From: Rhizobium leguminosarum
Lineage (GTDB): Bacteria; Pseudomonadota; Alphaproteobacteria; Rhizobiales; Rhizobiaceae
DNA length: 64,000 nt
Direction of reading: 5' to 3'
NCBI RefSeq assembly: GCF_017876795.1
Contig: NZ_JAGIOR010000001.1
Coordinates: forward strand, 933,501-997,500
Shown here: positions 25,018-33,081 of the stretch, piece after piece
How the letters are laid out: each line of letters begins with the position of its first letter
Numbering within the stretch: position 1 is the stretch's first letter
Notes under the pieces: generated by a model
Seen by the model: the letters and a program-made list of their open reading frames with translations, nothing else
Told to the model about the DNA's origin: nothing
The model's database searches: none
Translations under genes and position numbers: made by a program

Positions 25018-25074
25018 CAGCCTACGCTCTGTGAGCTTCAGCTCGCCAAGCCGAAGCTCACAGAGCGTAGGCTG
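25018..25074. repeat. Perfect 22-bp inverted repeat abutting the tRNA-Leu 3' end
   Basis: The arms 25018-25039 (CAGCCTACGCTCTGTGAGCTTC) and 25053-25074 are exact reverse complements with a 13-base loop. The inner arm edge overlaps the encoded CCA end of tRNA-Leu. Transcribed with the tRNA it would form a long hairpin directly after the mature 3' end. No T-run follows. Confidence 0.85.
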
Positions 25075-25157
25075 GTGCCCCATGCCGGAGTCGAACCAGC
25101 ACTTCTTTCGAAACTCGATTTTGAGTCGAGCGCGTCTACCAATTCCGCCAATGGGGC
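25073..25157 (-). tRNA. tRNA-Leu (anticodon CAA)
   Basis: 85 bases including the encoded CCA. The acceptor stem pairs GCCCCAT with ATGGGGC, the anticodon stem CTCGA/TCGAG encloses the loop CTCAAAA with anticodon CAA, the T-loop contains GGTTCGACTCC, and a short variable arm is present as expected for tRNA-Leu. It reads UUG codons. Confidence 0.95.
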
Positions 25158-25246
25158 AACGGATACGAACGGGCGGCTGTCTAACATGTGAGCGCCTGCA
25201 CGCGCAAGACGGGCAAGCGAAGTTATCCAACTGATCCGGTAGAGGG

Positions 25247-25271
25247 ATCCGGCCTCGTTTCGAGGCCGGAT
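25247..25271. terminator. Bidirectional hairpin terminator between the tRNA and MFS genes
   Basis: The stem ATCCGGCCTCG/CGAGGCCGGAT (11 bp, TTT loop) is followed by GCTTTT on the plus strand. The MFS gene ends at 25282 on the minus strand, so the hairpin lies just after its stop. Confidence 0.7.
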
Positions 25272-25281
25272 GCTTTTGATA

Positions 25282-26577
25282 TCAATGAGCGGTGGCCGTT
25301 GCCGGAGCGGTTAGGCCGGACTTCTTCAGCGTGATCGCCAGGATCGATGCCAACAGGCAGAAGGCGCCGGCGATAAAGAAGGCGGGCAGGTAGCTCGAAA
25401 GCTCCGTGCGCGAGAGGCCGGCGCCATAGGCGGCGGTGGCGGCTCCCAGCTGATGGCCGGCAAAGATCCAGCCGAAGACGAGGCCGGCCTTTTCGCGGCC
25501 GAAGCGGTCGGCAGCGATCTTGACAGTCGGCGGCACGGTGGCGATCCAGTCGAGACCGTAGAAGACGGCGAAGATGGAGAGGCCGTAGAAGCTGAAATCG
25601 CTGAACGGCAGGTAAAGCAGCGACAGGCCGCGAAAGCCGTAATAAAAGAACAGCAGCCAGCGGTTGTCGAAGCGGTCTGACAGCCAGCCGGAGCCGATGG
25701 TGCCGAAGAAATCGAAGATACCCATGACGGCCAGCACACTGGCGGCGGCCACCGGCACGATGCCGAAATCGCCGCAGAGGGTGACGAAATGGGTCTGGAT
25801 CAGGCCATTGGTGCTGAGACCGCAGATGAAAAAGGTGGCAAACAGGATCCAGAAAGTCGAGGTCTTCGAGATTTCCCTGAGCACGGTGATCGGCGTCATC
25901 AGCGCGACGCCGAGGGAGGTGCTTGCCGGCGGCGGCGTGACCTGCGTTTCGCCGAGGGCGGGCAAGTTGAGGTCGGCCGGCCGGTCACGCATGAAGGCAA
26001 GCACCGCAAGGGCTGCGACCATGATCATGGCGCAGACGAAAAACACCGTCGAGCGCCAGCCGTAGCGTTGCGTCAGCTCCGCCATTAACGGCAGAAAGAC
26101 GAGCTGGCCGGTGGCCGAACTTGCCGAGAGCATGCCGACGACGAGGCCACGATGCTTGGTGAACCAGCGGGTGGAGATGGTTGCGGCGAGCACCATGGCC
26201 GTCAGACCGGTGCCGAAGCCGACGACAATGCCCCAGAGCAGCAGCAGCTGCCACAGCGTCGTCATGAACAGCGAACCGATGAAGCCGGCGCCGATCAGGG
26301 CGAGGGCGAAAACGATGACTTTGCGCACGCCGAAATAATTCATGAAGGCGGCGGCGAACGGGCCCATGAAGCCGAAAAGAATCAGTCGGATCGCAAGGGC
26401 TGAGGAAATCTGCGAGGTCTCCCAGCCGAACTCGTCCTGCAGCGGCTTGATGAGAACGCCAGGTGCGCCCATCGCGCCTGCTGTGACCAGCATGGTGAGG
26501 AAGGTTGCGGCGGCGACGACCCAGCCGTAGTGGATGTTACGCCGGGCAAGGGTGGAGGCGAGGGCTGTGGAAACCAT
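25282..26577 (-). CDS. MFS transporter
   Basis: 431 residues with 12 predicted membrane helices. The inter-helix motif DRFGREKAGLVFG (motif A-like) and the N-terminal RNIHYGWVVAAATFLTML are typical of MFS members of the oxalate/formate and monocarboxylate-like branch. The substrate is unknown. It is divergent from a TetR gene with two identical operator-like sites in the 130-bp spacer, so it is probably repressed by that regulator and released by an exported compound. Confidence 0.88.
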   Translation of the reverse strand: MVSTALASTLARRNIHYGWVVAAATFLTMLVTAGAMGAPGVLIKPLQDEFGWETSQISSALAIRLILFGFMGPFAAAFMNYFGVRKVIVFALALIGAGFIGSLFMTTLWQLLLLWGIVVGFGTGLTAMVLAATISTRWFTKHRGLVVGMLSASSATGQLVFLPLMAELTQRYGWRSTVFFVCAMIMVAALAVLAFMRDRPADLNLPALGETQVTPPPASTSLGVALMTPITVLREISKTSTFWILFATFFICGLSTNGLIQTHFVTLCGDFGIVPVAAASVLAVMGIFDFFGTIGSGWLSDRFDNRWLLFFYYGFRGLSLLYLPFSDFSFYGLSIFAVFYGLDWIATVPPTVKIAADRFGREKAGLVFGWIFAGHQLGAATAAYGAGLSRTELSSYLPAFFIAGAFCLLASILAITLKKSGLTAPATATAH

Positions 26578-26628
26578 GGGCGAGATTCCGTTCGAATTCA
26601 GCTTCGGGAAAATGCAAGATCGATTTAC

Positions 26629-26642
26629 ATGATGGCCATCAT
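26629..26642 (+). promoter_or_regulatory. TetR operator, copy 1 (ATGATGGCCATCAT)
   Basis: A perfect 14-bp palindrome in the MFS/TetR divergent spacer, repeated 29 bp downstream. Confidence 0.7.
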
Positions 26643-26657
26643 ATTTGTTGCGTATTG

Positions 26658-26671
26658 ATGATGGACGTCAT
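26658..26671 (+). promoter_or_regulatory. TetR operator, copy 2 (ATGATGGACGTCAT)
   Basis: It has the same half-sites as the copy at 26629 with two central changes, and sits 36 bp before the tetR start. The pair fits autoregulation and control of the MFS gene. Confidence 0.7.
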
Positions 26672-26706
26672 ATATTTTGTCAAGCGACTATTTCTGGAGA
26701 TGAAAA

Positions 26707-27285
26707 ATGCGGGTGAGCCGCGAGAAGTTTGCCGAAAACCGAGAGAAAATCCTGGGCGTTGCCGGCGTGCTCTTCCGCGAGAACGGTTTCGACGGGGTTG
26801 GCGTCGCCGACATCATGAAGGCGGCGGGGCTGACGCATGGCGGTTTCTACGGTCATTTCGCTTCGAAGGACGACCTGGCGCTGGAGGTCAGCCGTAAGCT
26901 GATCGACAAGGTCGAAACGCGCTGGAAGGAGCATATCGCTGATTCTCCAGATCGGCCGCTGGAATCGCTTCTCGACCATTATATCCACTGGCGCACGGTC
27001 GACGATCCAGGCGGCAGCTGCGTCTTCGCGACACTGATCCAGGAGGTGAGCCGCAGCCGCGGTGCTGTCCGCGCCGTCTTCAGCGACGGGCTGTCCGTGC
27101 TGGTCGACACACTCGCCGATATCGTTCCCGGCGAGACCGAAGAAGACCGCCGTGCCAATGCCGCGACGACGCTCTCATCGATGATGGGCGCCGTCATTCT
27201 GGCCCGTGCGGTGGAGGACAGGGCGCTTGCCGAGCAGTTTCTGGTGACGATGCGCCGGCAGCTCGATCCCGGCAGTCGGATATAG
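26707..27285 (+). CDS. TetR-family transcriptional regulator
   Basis: 192 residues. The N-terminal HTH is ILGVAGVLFRENGFDGVGVADIMKAAGLTHGGFYGHFASKDDL, a canonical TetR domain. The C-terminal ligand domain contains DDPGGSCVFATLIQEVSR, like the group that responds to aromatic or electrophilic compounds (the Cys near 104 is notable). It is divergent from the MFS transporter and probably represses both genes. Confidence 0.92.
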   Translation: MRVSREKFAENREKILGVAGVLFRENGFDGVGVADIMKAAGLTHGGFYGHFASKDDLALEVSRKLIDKVETRWKEHIADSPDRPLESLLDHYIHWRTVDDPGGSCVFATLIQEVSRSRGAVRAVFSDGLSVLVDTLADIVPGETEEDRRANAATTLSSMMGAVILARAVEDRALAEQFLVTMRRQLDPGSRI

Positions 27286-27310
27286 TTCTAGGATGGTGAT
27301 GGTTTCGATT

Positions 27311-27334
27311 TCCCCTCCGCGCAAACGGAGGGGA
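27311..27334. terminator. Hairpin between the convergent tetR and aldo/keto reductase genes
   Basis: The stem TCCCCTCCG/CGGAGGGGA with a six-base loop lies 26 bp after the tetR stop. T-runs are weak, so it is a probable rather than certain terminator. Confidence 0.5.
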
Positions 27335-27371
27335 TCCGCCTTGATCGCTGAGGCTGAGAACCCGCTGGCGA

Positions 27372-28352
27372 CTATTTGAAGCCGGCGACGGCGTGCGGGA
27401 TGTAGGGTGCTTCCAGTGCGGCGATTTCTTCAGTGGTGAGCTTGACCGAGAGTGCGGCAACGGCGTCGCTGAGGTGGTCCGGTTTGGAAGCGCCGATGAT
27501 CGGGGCGGTCACGGCACTCTTCTGCAGGATCCAGGCGGTTGCGACCTGGGCGCGGGAGACGCTGCGCGCTTTGGCGATCTCGGCCACGGCCTCGACGATT
27601 TTGCGGTCGGCATCGATCGACTGCGTGTAGAGCGTCTTGCCGAATTCGTCAGTTTCGCTGCGCGCCGTCGCCTCCTCCCAGTCGCGGGCCAGGCGGCCGC
27701 GGGCAAGCGGGCTCCAGGGGATGACGGCGATCTTCTGATCTTCGCAGAGCGGCAGCATTTCACGCTCTTCTTCGCGGTAGAGCAGGTTCAGGTGGTCCTG
27801 CATGCTGACGAATTCGGTCCAGCCGTTCAGCCGGGAGATGTAGAGCGCCTTGGCAAATTGCCAAGCATACATGGACGAGGCGCCGATATAACGCGCCTTG
27901 CCCGATTTGACGACATCGTGCAGCGCCTCCAGCGTTTCCTCGATCGGCGTCGTGTAATCGAAGCGGTGGATCTGATAGAGGTCGACATAGTCGGTGCCGA
28001 GACGGCGCAGGCTGTTGTCGATCTCATCGAAGATAGCCTTGCGCGACAGGCCGGCGCCGTTCGGGCCCGGCCGCATGCGATTGAACACCTTGGTCGCCAG
28101 CACGATGTCCTCGCGCCTGGCGAAATCTTTTATGGCGCGTCCGACGATCTCTTCTGAAGAGCCGTTGGAATAGGTGTTGGCGGTGTCGAGGAAATTGATG
28201 CCGAGGTCGATCGCCTGCCGGATCATCGCCCGGCTTTCTTCTTCCCGCAGGCTCCAGGCATGATTGCCGCGGCCGGGATCGCCGAAGGTCATGCAGCCCA
28301 GGCAGATTTTCGAGACTTCCAAACCGGTCTTGCCAAATTTTGCGTATTCCAT
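27372..28352 (-). CDS. Aldo/keto reductase
   Basis: 326 residues. The (beta/alpha)8 NADPH-dependent reductase tetrad is visible: Asp and Tyr in FLDTANTYSNGSSE, Lys in VLATKVF, His in YQIHRFD. The C-terminal cofactor motif is APIIGASKPDHL. It is closest to the AKR11/YajO-like group. The start at 28352 (MEYAKFGKTGLEV) is chosen by homology. The substrate is unknown. Confidence 0.9.
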   Translation of the reverse strand: MEYAKFGKTGLEVSKICLGCMTFGDPGRGNHAWSLREEESRAMIRQAIDLGINFLDTANTYSNGSSEEIVGRAIKDFARREDIVLATKVFNRMRPGPNGAGLSRKAIFDEIDNSLRRLGTDYVDLYQIHRFDYTTPIEETLEALHDVVKSGKARYIGASSMYAWQFAKALYISRLNGWTEFVSMQDHLNLLYREEEREMLPLCEDQKIAVIPWSPLARGRLARDWEEATARSETDEFGKTLYTQSIDADRKIVEAVAEIAKARSVSRAQVATAWILQKSAVTAPIIGASKPDHLSDAVAALSVKLTTEEIAALEAPYIPHAVAGFK

Positions 28353-28580
28353 GAAACGACTCCGTGATGACCCAATTCGATGTTCCCAGGGGATGGCTTT
28401 CAATGATCTAGCGCGGAAACCGGCAAAGTCGCAGGGCGGCCGGCGCACAATCGGTTCTGCCATGCGCACAACAATGCGTGATGGGCTTTGAAACCGGGCT
28501 TGTCATCGCTGCCCGGACCTGTCGCTTGCGCACTTGCAGCACAAGGTGTTAGCTGTTGCAGCATCCACCGGATTTCGCCT

Positions 28581-30212
28581 ATGATACTGCCACCTCACGA
28601 TCGCTATGACGATCTTTATCGCGATTTCTCGTGGCGGATTCCCGAAGATTTCAATATCGGCCGCGCCGTCAGCGATGACTGGGCGGCGAGGGCGCCGGAG
28701 CGCGTCTGCCTCGAACATTTCAGCCCGGACGGCCATCACCGCACCCTGACCTACCGCGCGCTTGCCGACGGTTCCTCGGCCTTTGCAAATGCGCTGGTTT
28801 CGCTTGGCATAAAACGTGGCGATCGCGTCGCGCTGCTCTTGCCGCAATCCTTCGAGACGGTGATCGCGCATGTGGCGATCTACAAGACTGGCGCGATCGC
28901 ACTGCCGCTGGCGCTGCTCTTCGGCGTCGAGGCGCTGGAATACCGGCTGAAGGCGGCAGGCGTGGTGGCCGTCGTCACCAATGGCTTCGGTCTCGAACGC
29001 ATCCGCCAGATCCGCGATCGGCTGCCGTTGCTGAAACATCTCGTCAGCATCGACGGGGCGAGTGCCGATGCGGCCGCCTTCGGCAAACTGGTGGACGGCC
29101 ATTCCTCCGTCTTCGACGTCGTCAAGACCGGTCCGGACGATCCGGCACTGATGATTTTCACCTCGGGAACCACGGGGTCGCCGAAGGGCGCGTTGCATGG
29201 CCACCGCGTGCTGCCCGGTCATATTCCCGGCATGCAGTTTGCCCATGAGGGTTTTCCGAAAGTGGGCGACAAGGTCTGGACGCCGTCCGACTGGGCCTGG
29301 GCGGGCGGGCTGCTCAATGCGCTGCTGCCGAGCCTGCTGCTCGGCGTTCCCGTCGTCTCGTCGCCGGCGCAGAAATTCGATGCCGACATGGCCTACCGGA
29401 TCATGGCCGAGATGGGGGTGCGCAACGCCTTCATTCCGCCGACCGCATTGAGGCTGATGCGATCCGTTGCCGATCCACGCTCGAAATACGATCTGGTGCT
29501 GCGCACCATCGGCTCGGCCGGGGAGGCGCTCGGCCGCGAGACCTATGAATGGGCACAGCGCACGCTCGGCATCACCGTCAACGAATTCTACGGCCAGACG
29601 GAGTGCAATTTCGTGCTCGCTTCGAGCGCTGCCCATGGCGTCACCAAGTCGGGCGCCATCGGACGGGCGGTGCCTGGGCATCGCGTTGCGATCGTCAGCG
29701 AAGCGGGTGACGAGTTGCCCGTCGGCGAACCGGGCCAGATCGCTATCGCCAGTCCCGATCCCGTCATGTTCCTCGGCTATTGGGACGATGCGGCGGCGAC
29801 GATGCGAAAATTCGCCAAAAGCTGGCTGCTCACCGGCGATATCGGCCGGCAGGACGCGGACGGTTACGTCACCTTCGAAGGCCGCGACGACGACGTCATC
29901 ACCTCGTCGGGTTATCGCATCGGCCCGGCCGAAATCGAGGATTGCCTGATCGGCCATCCCGCCGTGCAGCTTGCCGCCGCCGTCGGCAAACCCGATGCCG
30001 TGCGCACCGAGATCGTCAAGGCCTATATCGTTCTGTCGCCAGGCCATCAGCCAAGCGAGGCGCTGGCCGCCGACATCAGGGAATGGGTGAAGAAACGGCT
30101 TTCAATGCACGAATATCCGCGCGAGGTGGAATTCATCGATGCCTTGCCGCTGACGACCACCGGCAAGGTGATCCGCCGGCTGTTGCGCGAAAGGGCGGCG
30201 GCCGAAGGTTAG
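28581..30212 (+). CDS. AMP-dependent acyl-CoA synthetase
   Basis: 543 residues. It activates a carboxylic acid to acyl-CoA via acyl-AMP. The P-loop is MIFTSGTTGSPKGALHGH, followed by GQTECN, the GDIGRQDADGYVTFEGRDDDVI hinge and the C-terminal catalytic Lys in PLTTTGKVIRR. It is similar to medium-chain/acetyl-like synthetases (AcsA/PrpE superfamily). The start at 28581 (MILPPHDRYDD) is where homology begins. The stop overlaps the convergent acyltransferase gene by 4 bp. Confidence 0.9.
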   Translation: MILPPHDRYDDLYRDFSWRIPEDFNIGRAVSDDWAARAPERVCLEHFSPDGHHRTLTYRALADGSSAFANALVSLGIKRGDRVALLLPQSFETVIAHVAIYKTGAIALPLALLFGVEALEYRLKAAGVVAVVTNGFGLERIRQIRDRLPLLKHLVSIDGASADAAAFGKLVDGHSSVFDVVKTGPDDPALMIFTSGTTGSPKGALHGHRVLPGHIPGMQFAHEGFPKVGDKVWTPSDWAWAGGLLNALLPSLLLGVPVVSSPAQKFDADMAYRIMAEMGVRNAFIPPTALRLMRSVADPRSKYDLVLRTIGSAGEALGRETYEWAQRTLGITVNEFYGQTECNFVLASSAAHGVTKSGAIGRAVPGHRVAIVSEAGDELPVGEPGQIAIASPDPVMFLGYWDDAAATMRKFAKSWLLTGDIGRQDADGYVTFEGRDDDVITSSGYRIGPAEIEDCLIGHPAVQLAAAVGKPDAVRTEIVKAYIVLSPGHQPSEALAADIREWVKKRLSMHEYPREVEFIDALPLTTTGKVIRRLLRERAAAEG

Positions 30213-31486
30213 CCCCGGCCTGCGAGCGACATGATCTTCTCGCGCAGCATCTTCGCCATGTTGCGGGTGCTGCGGTACATGTGGAGCTGAGCTGAGACCT
30301 GCCTCATGTCACGGTCGCCGTTCTGCGTCAGGCCGATCACCAGGGTTCCCATCTCCTCGCGCTCCTGCCAGAAGCGGCTCATGATCGGATGATCCGAAAC
30401 GGCGCAGGAATCGGAGCGCACGATATTGGCGTCGTCGAGATGCCATTCGGTGAGTTCGTTCATCAACAGCTTGCCGGGCGAATAGCGGGCATAGTTCTCG
30501 TCATAGGCGGTCTTCCAAGTATAGGCCTCGCCGCCCATCATCAAAACGACGATGGCGGCGATGGCCTTGCCGTTGAGATCGATCGTGTGAATACGCACGG
30601 CATCGACGGCGGCAAGGTTCGACACCGCCTCGCGGGCGAAGGCCGTATGATAGCGATCGGTGACGAGAGCGCTTCGCCGCTTGCCCTTCCAGCCGCCGGC
30701 TTCCATCGCCAGGAATTCTTCGAAACGGATGTGGATTTCGCGCGGCTGGCGGGCGACGGCATAAACCGCCGTTCCCTGTTCCTCCAGCAGACGCCACTGG
30801 CGGCGCATCTCGCGCATGTGCGAGGAAGAGATGGTGCGGCCGAGATAGGCCGGCGCCTCTTCGTCGCTCTGCAGCATCGGGCGCAAGTAGGGATTGGTGA
30901 CAGTGACCGGGAGATTGCGGCTGAGCGCCACGGCCTTGACCATGCGCACGAAGATCCCGTTCAGCCTGAGATCCGGCAGAACCAGTATGCCGGGCAGATT
31001 GAGATCGCGCGCAGTTAGTCCCTCGAAGAGATTGTCGAGGGTCTCGGCGGCATCCTCGCTATCGACCAGCGGCGTGCCGAGCGGGCCGAAGCTGTTCGAC
31101 CAGCCGCGGATGATCGACGGGCCGACGGCGAAGCCGGGCTTGTCGACAGAAAACGGCATCAGAAAGCGCATGCGGCTGCGGCCGGCGTTGTGGTCGCGGA
31201 TCAGGGCGAAGTTCACCTGCCGGTCTTCGAGCCGCGGCATGGCGGGAGCGAGGAAGCGGCCGGAGAAGAAGACGTTCGGTTCCATCGCCCTGTGGGAGAG
31301 ATAGTCGAGTTCCTCTTGAAGCTCATAGCCGAGCTTGCCGGGATAGATGCAGAGCTCGCGCCCTGGCCGGCCGATCTCGGCGCGCGCCTCGGCCCGCGGC
31401 GCTTCGAAATGCAGCGCGGCGAGATCATGTACCATGCGGTTCGCAGCGCTGTCGGTGCTTTCGGTAACGGGAGGAATACGCACCAT
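30209..31486 (-). CDS. GNAT/FemAB-like acyltransferase
   Basis: 425 residues. A C-terminal BioF2-like/FemAB-type acetyltransferase region has FEEFLAMEAGGWKGKRRSAL, VRIHTIDLNGKAIAAIVVLM and YDENYARYSPGKLLM, the pattern of proteins that transfer acyl or aminoacyl groups in polysaccharide or capsule pathways. It starts within a few bases of the flippase stop codon, so the two form an operon and probably act together on an exported polysaccharide. Confidence 0.8.
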   Translation of the reverse strand: MVRIPPVTESTDSAANRMVHDLAALHFEAPRAEARAEIGRPGRELCIYPGKLGYELQEELDYLSHRAMEPNVFFSGRFLAPAMPRLEDRQVNFALIRDHNAGRSRMRFLMPFSVDKPGFAVGPSIIRGWSNSFGPLGTPLVDSEDAAETLDNLFEGLTARDLNLPGILVLPDLRLNGIFVRMVKAVALSRNLPVTVTNPYLRPMLQSDEEAPAYLGRTISSSHMREMRRQWRLLEEQGTAVYAVARQPREIHIRFEEFLAMEAGGWKGKRRSALVTDRYHTAFAREAVSNLAAVDAVRIHTIDLNGKAIAAIVVLMMGGEAYTWKTAYDENYARYSPGKLLMNELTEWHLDDANIVRSDSCAVSDHPIMSRFWQEREEMGTLVIGLTQNGDRDMRQVSAQLHMYRSTRNMAKMLREKIMSLAGRG

Positions 31487-32902
31487 CTATCGAACTCTCA
31501 TTTCTGGCGTTGCGGCGGAGGGGCTGGCGAAGGCGAAAAGGACGATGCCGAGCGTACGGCGCACGGCGAGATGCAGCAGGATTGCCTCGACCGCCATGGC
31601 GGAGGCTGTGGCGATCGCTGTGCCTTCGATGCCGTAGTGCGGGATCAAAGCAAGGTTGAGGCCGACATTGGCCGTCAGCGCGCCGGCGTAGAGCGCGACG
31701 CAAAAATTCTGTCTGCCGGCCATCATCAGCAGCGTTTCGGCCGGGCCGACCAACGACTTGGCGAGGATGCCGGCGAGCAGGATCGCCATGACCACATAAC
31801 CTGATGTGAAGGCGCCGCCGAAAAGCGACAGCAGAAGATGACCGGCGGCAAGCACCGCAAGGCCAACACCGAGCGCCGGCCAGAAGGTCCAGCGGGCGGC
31901 GTCGATGGCGGCGGCGGCGAGCTGTGCGTGGTCGCCTTCGGCGATGATCGAAGAAAAGCGCGGGCCGGAGGCTGCCTTGACCGAGAAATTGATGAAATGC
32001 ACCAGCGCCATCGTCTTGGCGGCGGCGAAGTAGATGGCGACGTCGTGCGGCTCGAGAAAGATGCCGACAACGACGACATCGGAATTGGTGAGCAGGAAGC
32101 TGACGCCCTCGATCAGGAAAATCGGAAAGGCGACGCTGATCCAGGCGAGGAAATCGACCTTGTGCGGGCCTTTGTCATAGTGCCGGCGAAGACGATAGAG
32201 CGTTGCGACATACTGGCCAAGCGCGGTGACGAAGGTCGCGGCGAGTGCTGCCTGCATCGCGGTGACGGCCGTATGCTCGGCGCCGCTGGCAATGGCAATC
32301 AGCATGGAGGCGATGATGAGGATGGGGCGGACGATATAGACCGGGCTCAGCGCCATAACCGGCCAATGGTTCGCGCGCGACGTGCCTTCGAGAATGTCGC
32401 CGAGCGCGATCATCGGCATGGCGAGCAGGCCGAGGAAGATCGGGACGAGATAATAGACCTGGATCATATCGCCGAAGAAATGCAGCCCGAGCATGCCGGC
32501 GGCGAGCACCGCCGTGCCTGAAAGCAGAGCAAAGATGCGCGCCGTGCCGGTCAGGCCGCGGATTTCCTCGAAGGCGCCGGCTGCCCTGTATTGCGGCAGG
32601 AAGCGGATGATTGCGGTGTGGAAACCAAGGCATGAGAGATCACCGAAGACGACGACCAGCACCCAGACGAAAACGAAGATGCCGTATTCATATTCGCCCA
32701 TCAGCCGGGCAAGTACGATCTGGGAGACGAAGGCAAGGGCTGCGCTGAGGATGCGGATCGTAAAGGCCGTCAGTGCCATGCGCTGAGCGGCCGCCTTCTC
32801 ACCACGTTCGGTGAGCACGGCCGCAAGCATGCGCAGCGCGCGGCCGCCGATCGGGCGCAGGCCCGCGGGCAGCATTTTCTCCGCTGTTTCTATGACCGCC
32901 AT
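31487..32902 (-). CDS. Polysaccharide flippase (MOP/Wzx superfamily)
   Basis: 471 residues with about 12-14 membrane helices. The N-terminal RMALTAFTIRILSAALAFVSQIVLARLMGEYEYGIF is diagnostic of Wzx/lipid-linked oligosaccharide flippases. The start may be ATG 32902 (MAVIETAEK) or GTG 32911. The next gene (FemAB-like) follows without a gap. It probably flips a lipid-linked glycan across the inner membrane; which glycan is unknown. Confidence 0.85.
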   Translation of the reverse strand: MAVIETAEKMLPAGLRPIGGRALRMLAAVLTERGEKAAAQRMALTAFTIRILSAALAFVSQIVLARLMGEYEYGIFVFVWVLVVVFGDLSCLGFHTAIIRFLPQYRAAGAFEEIRGLTGTARIFALLSGTAVLAAGMLGLHFFGDMIQVYYLVPIFLGLLAMPMIALGDILEGTSRANHWPVMALSPVYIVRPILIIASMLIAIASGAEHTAVTAMQAALAATFVTALGQYVATLYRLRRHYDKGPHKVDFLAWISVAFPIFLIEGVSFLLTNSDVVVVGIFLEPHDVAIYFAAAKTMALVHFINFSVKAASGPRFSSIIAEGDHAQLAAAAIDAARWTFWPALGVGLAVLAAGHLLLSLFGGAFTSGYVVMAILLAGILAKSLVGPAETLLMMAGRQNFCVALYAGALTANVGLNLALIPHYGIEGTAIATASAMAVEAILLHLAVRRTLGIVLFAFASPSAATPEMRVR

Positions 32903-33035
32903 GATGAACACGCAAAACTCTGAAAGTCAGGCAAATCGTCCCGAAGTCTTGACAGAACAGGGTTAAGAAACGGTTCCGGATCGGGCTTGCTACCCGACGC
33001 TGAAATTGCAGTTTTCCGGCGCTGCAGCAAAAACG

Positions 33036-33062
33036 AAAATGCCGCCCGAAGGCGGCATTTTC
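33036..33062. terminator. Bidirectional terminator after secA
   Basis: GAAAATGCCGCC/GGCGGCATTTTC, an 11-12 bp GC-rich stem flanked by A- and T-runs, lies between the secA stop and the flippase start. Confidence 0.85.
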
Positions 33063-33081
33063 GCAGTCTTTGAGGCTTGCC

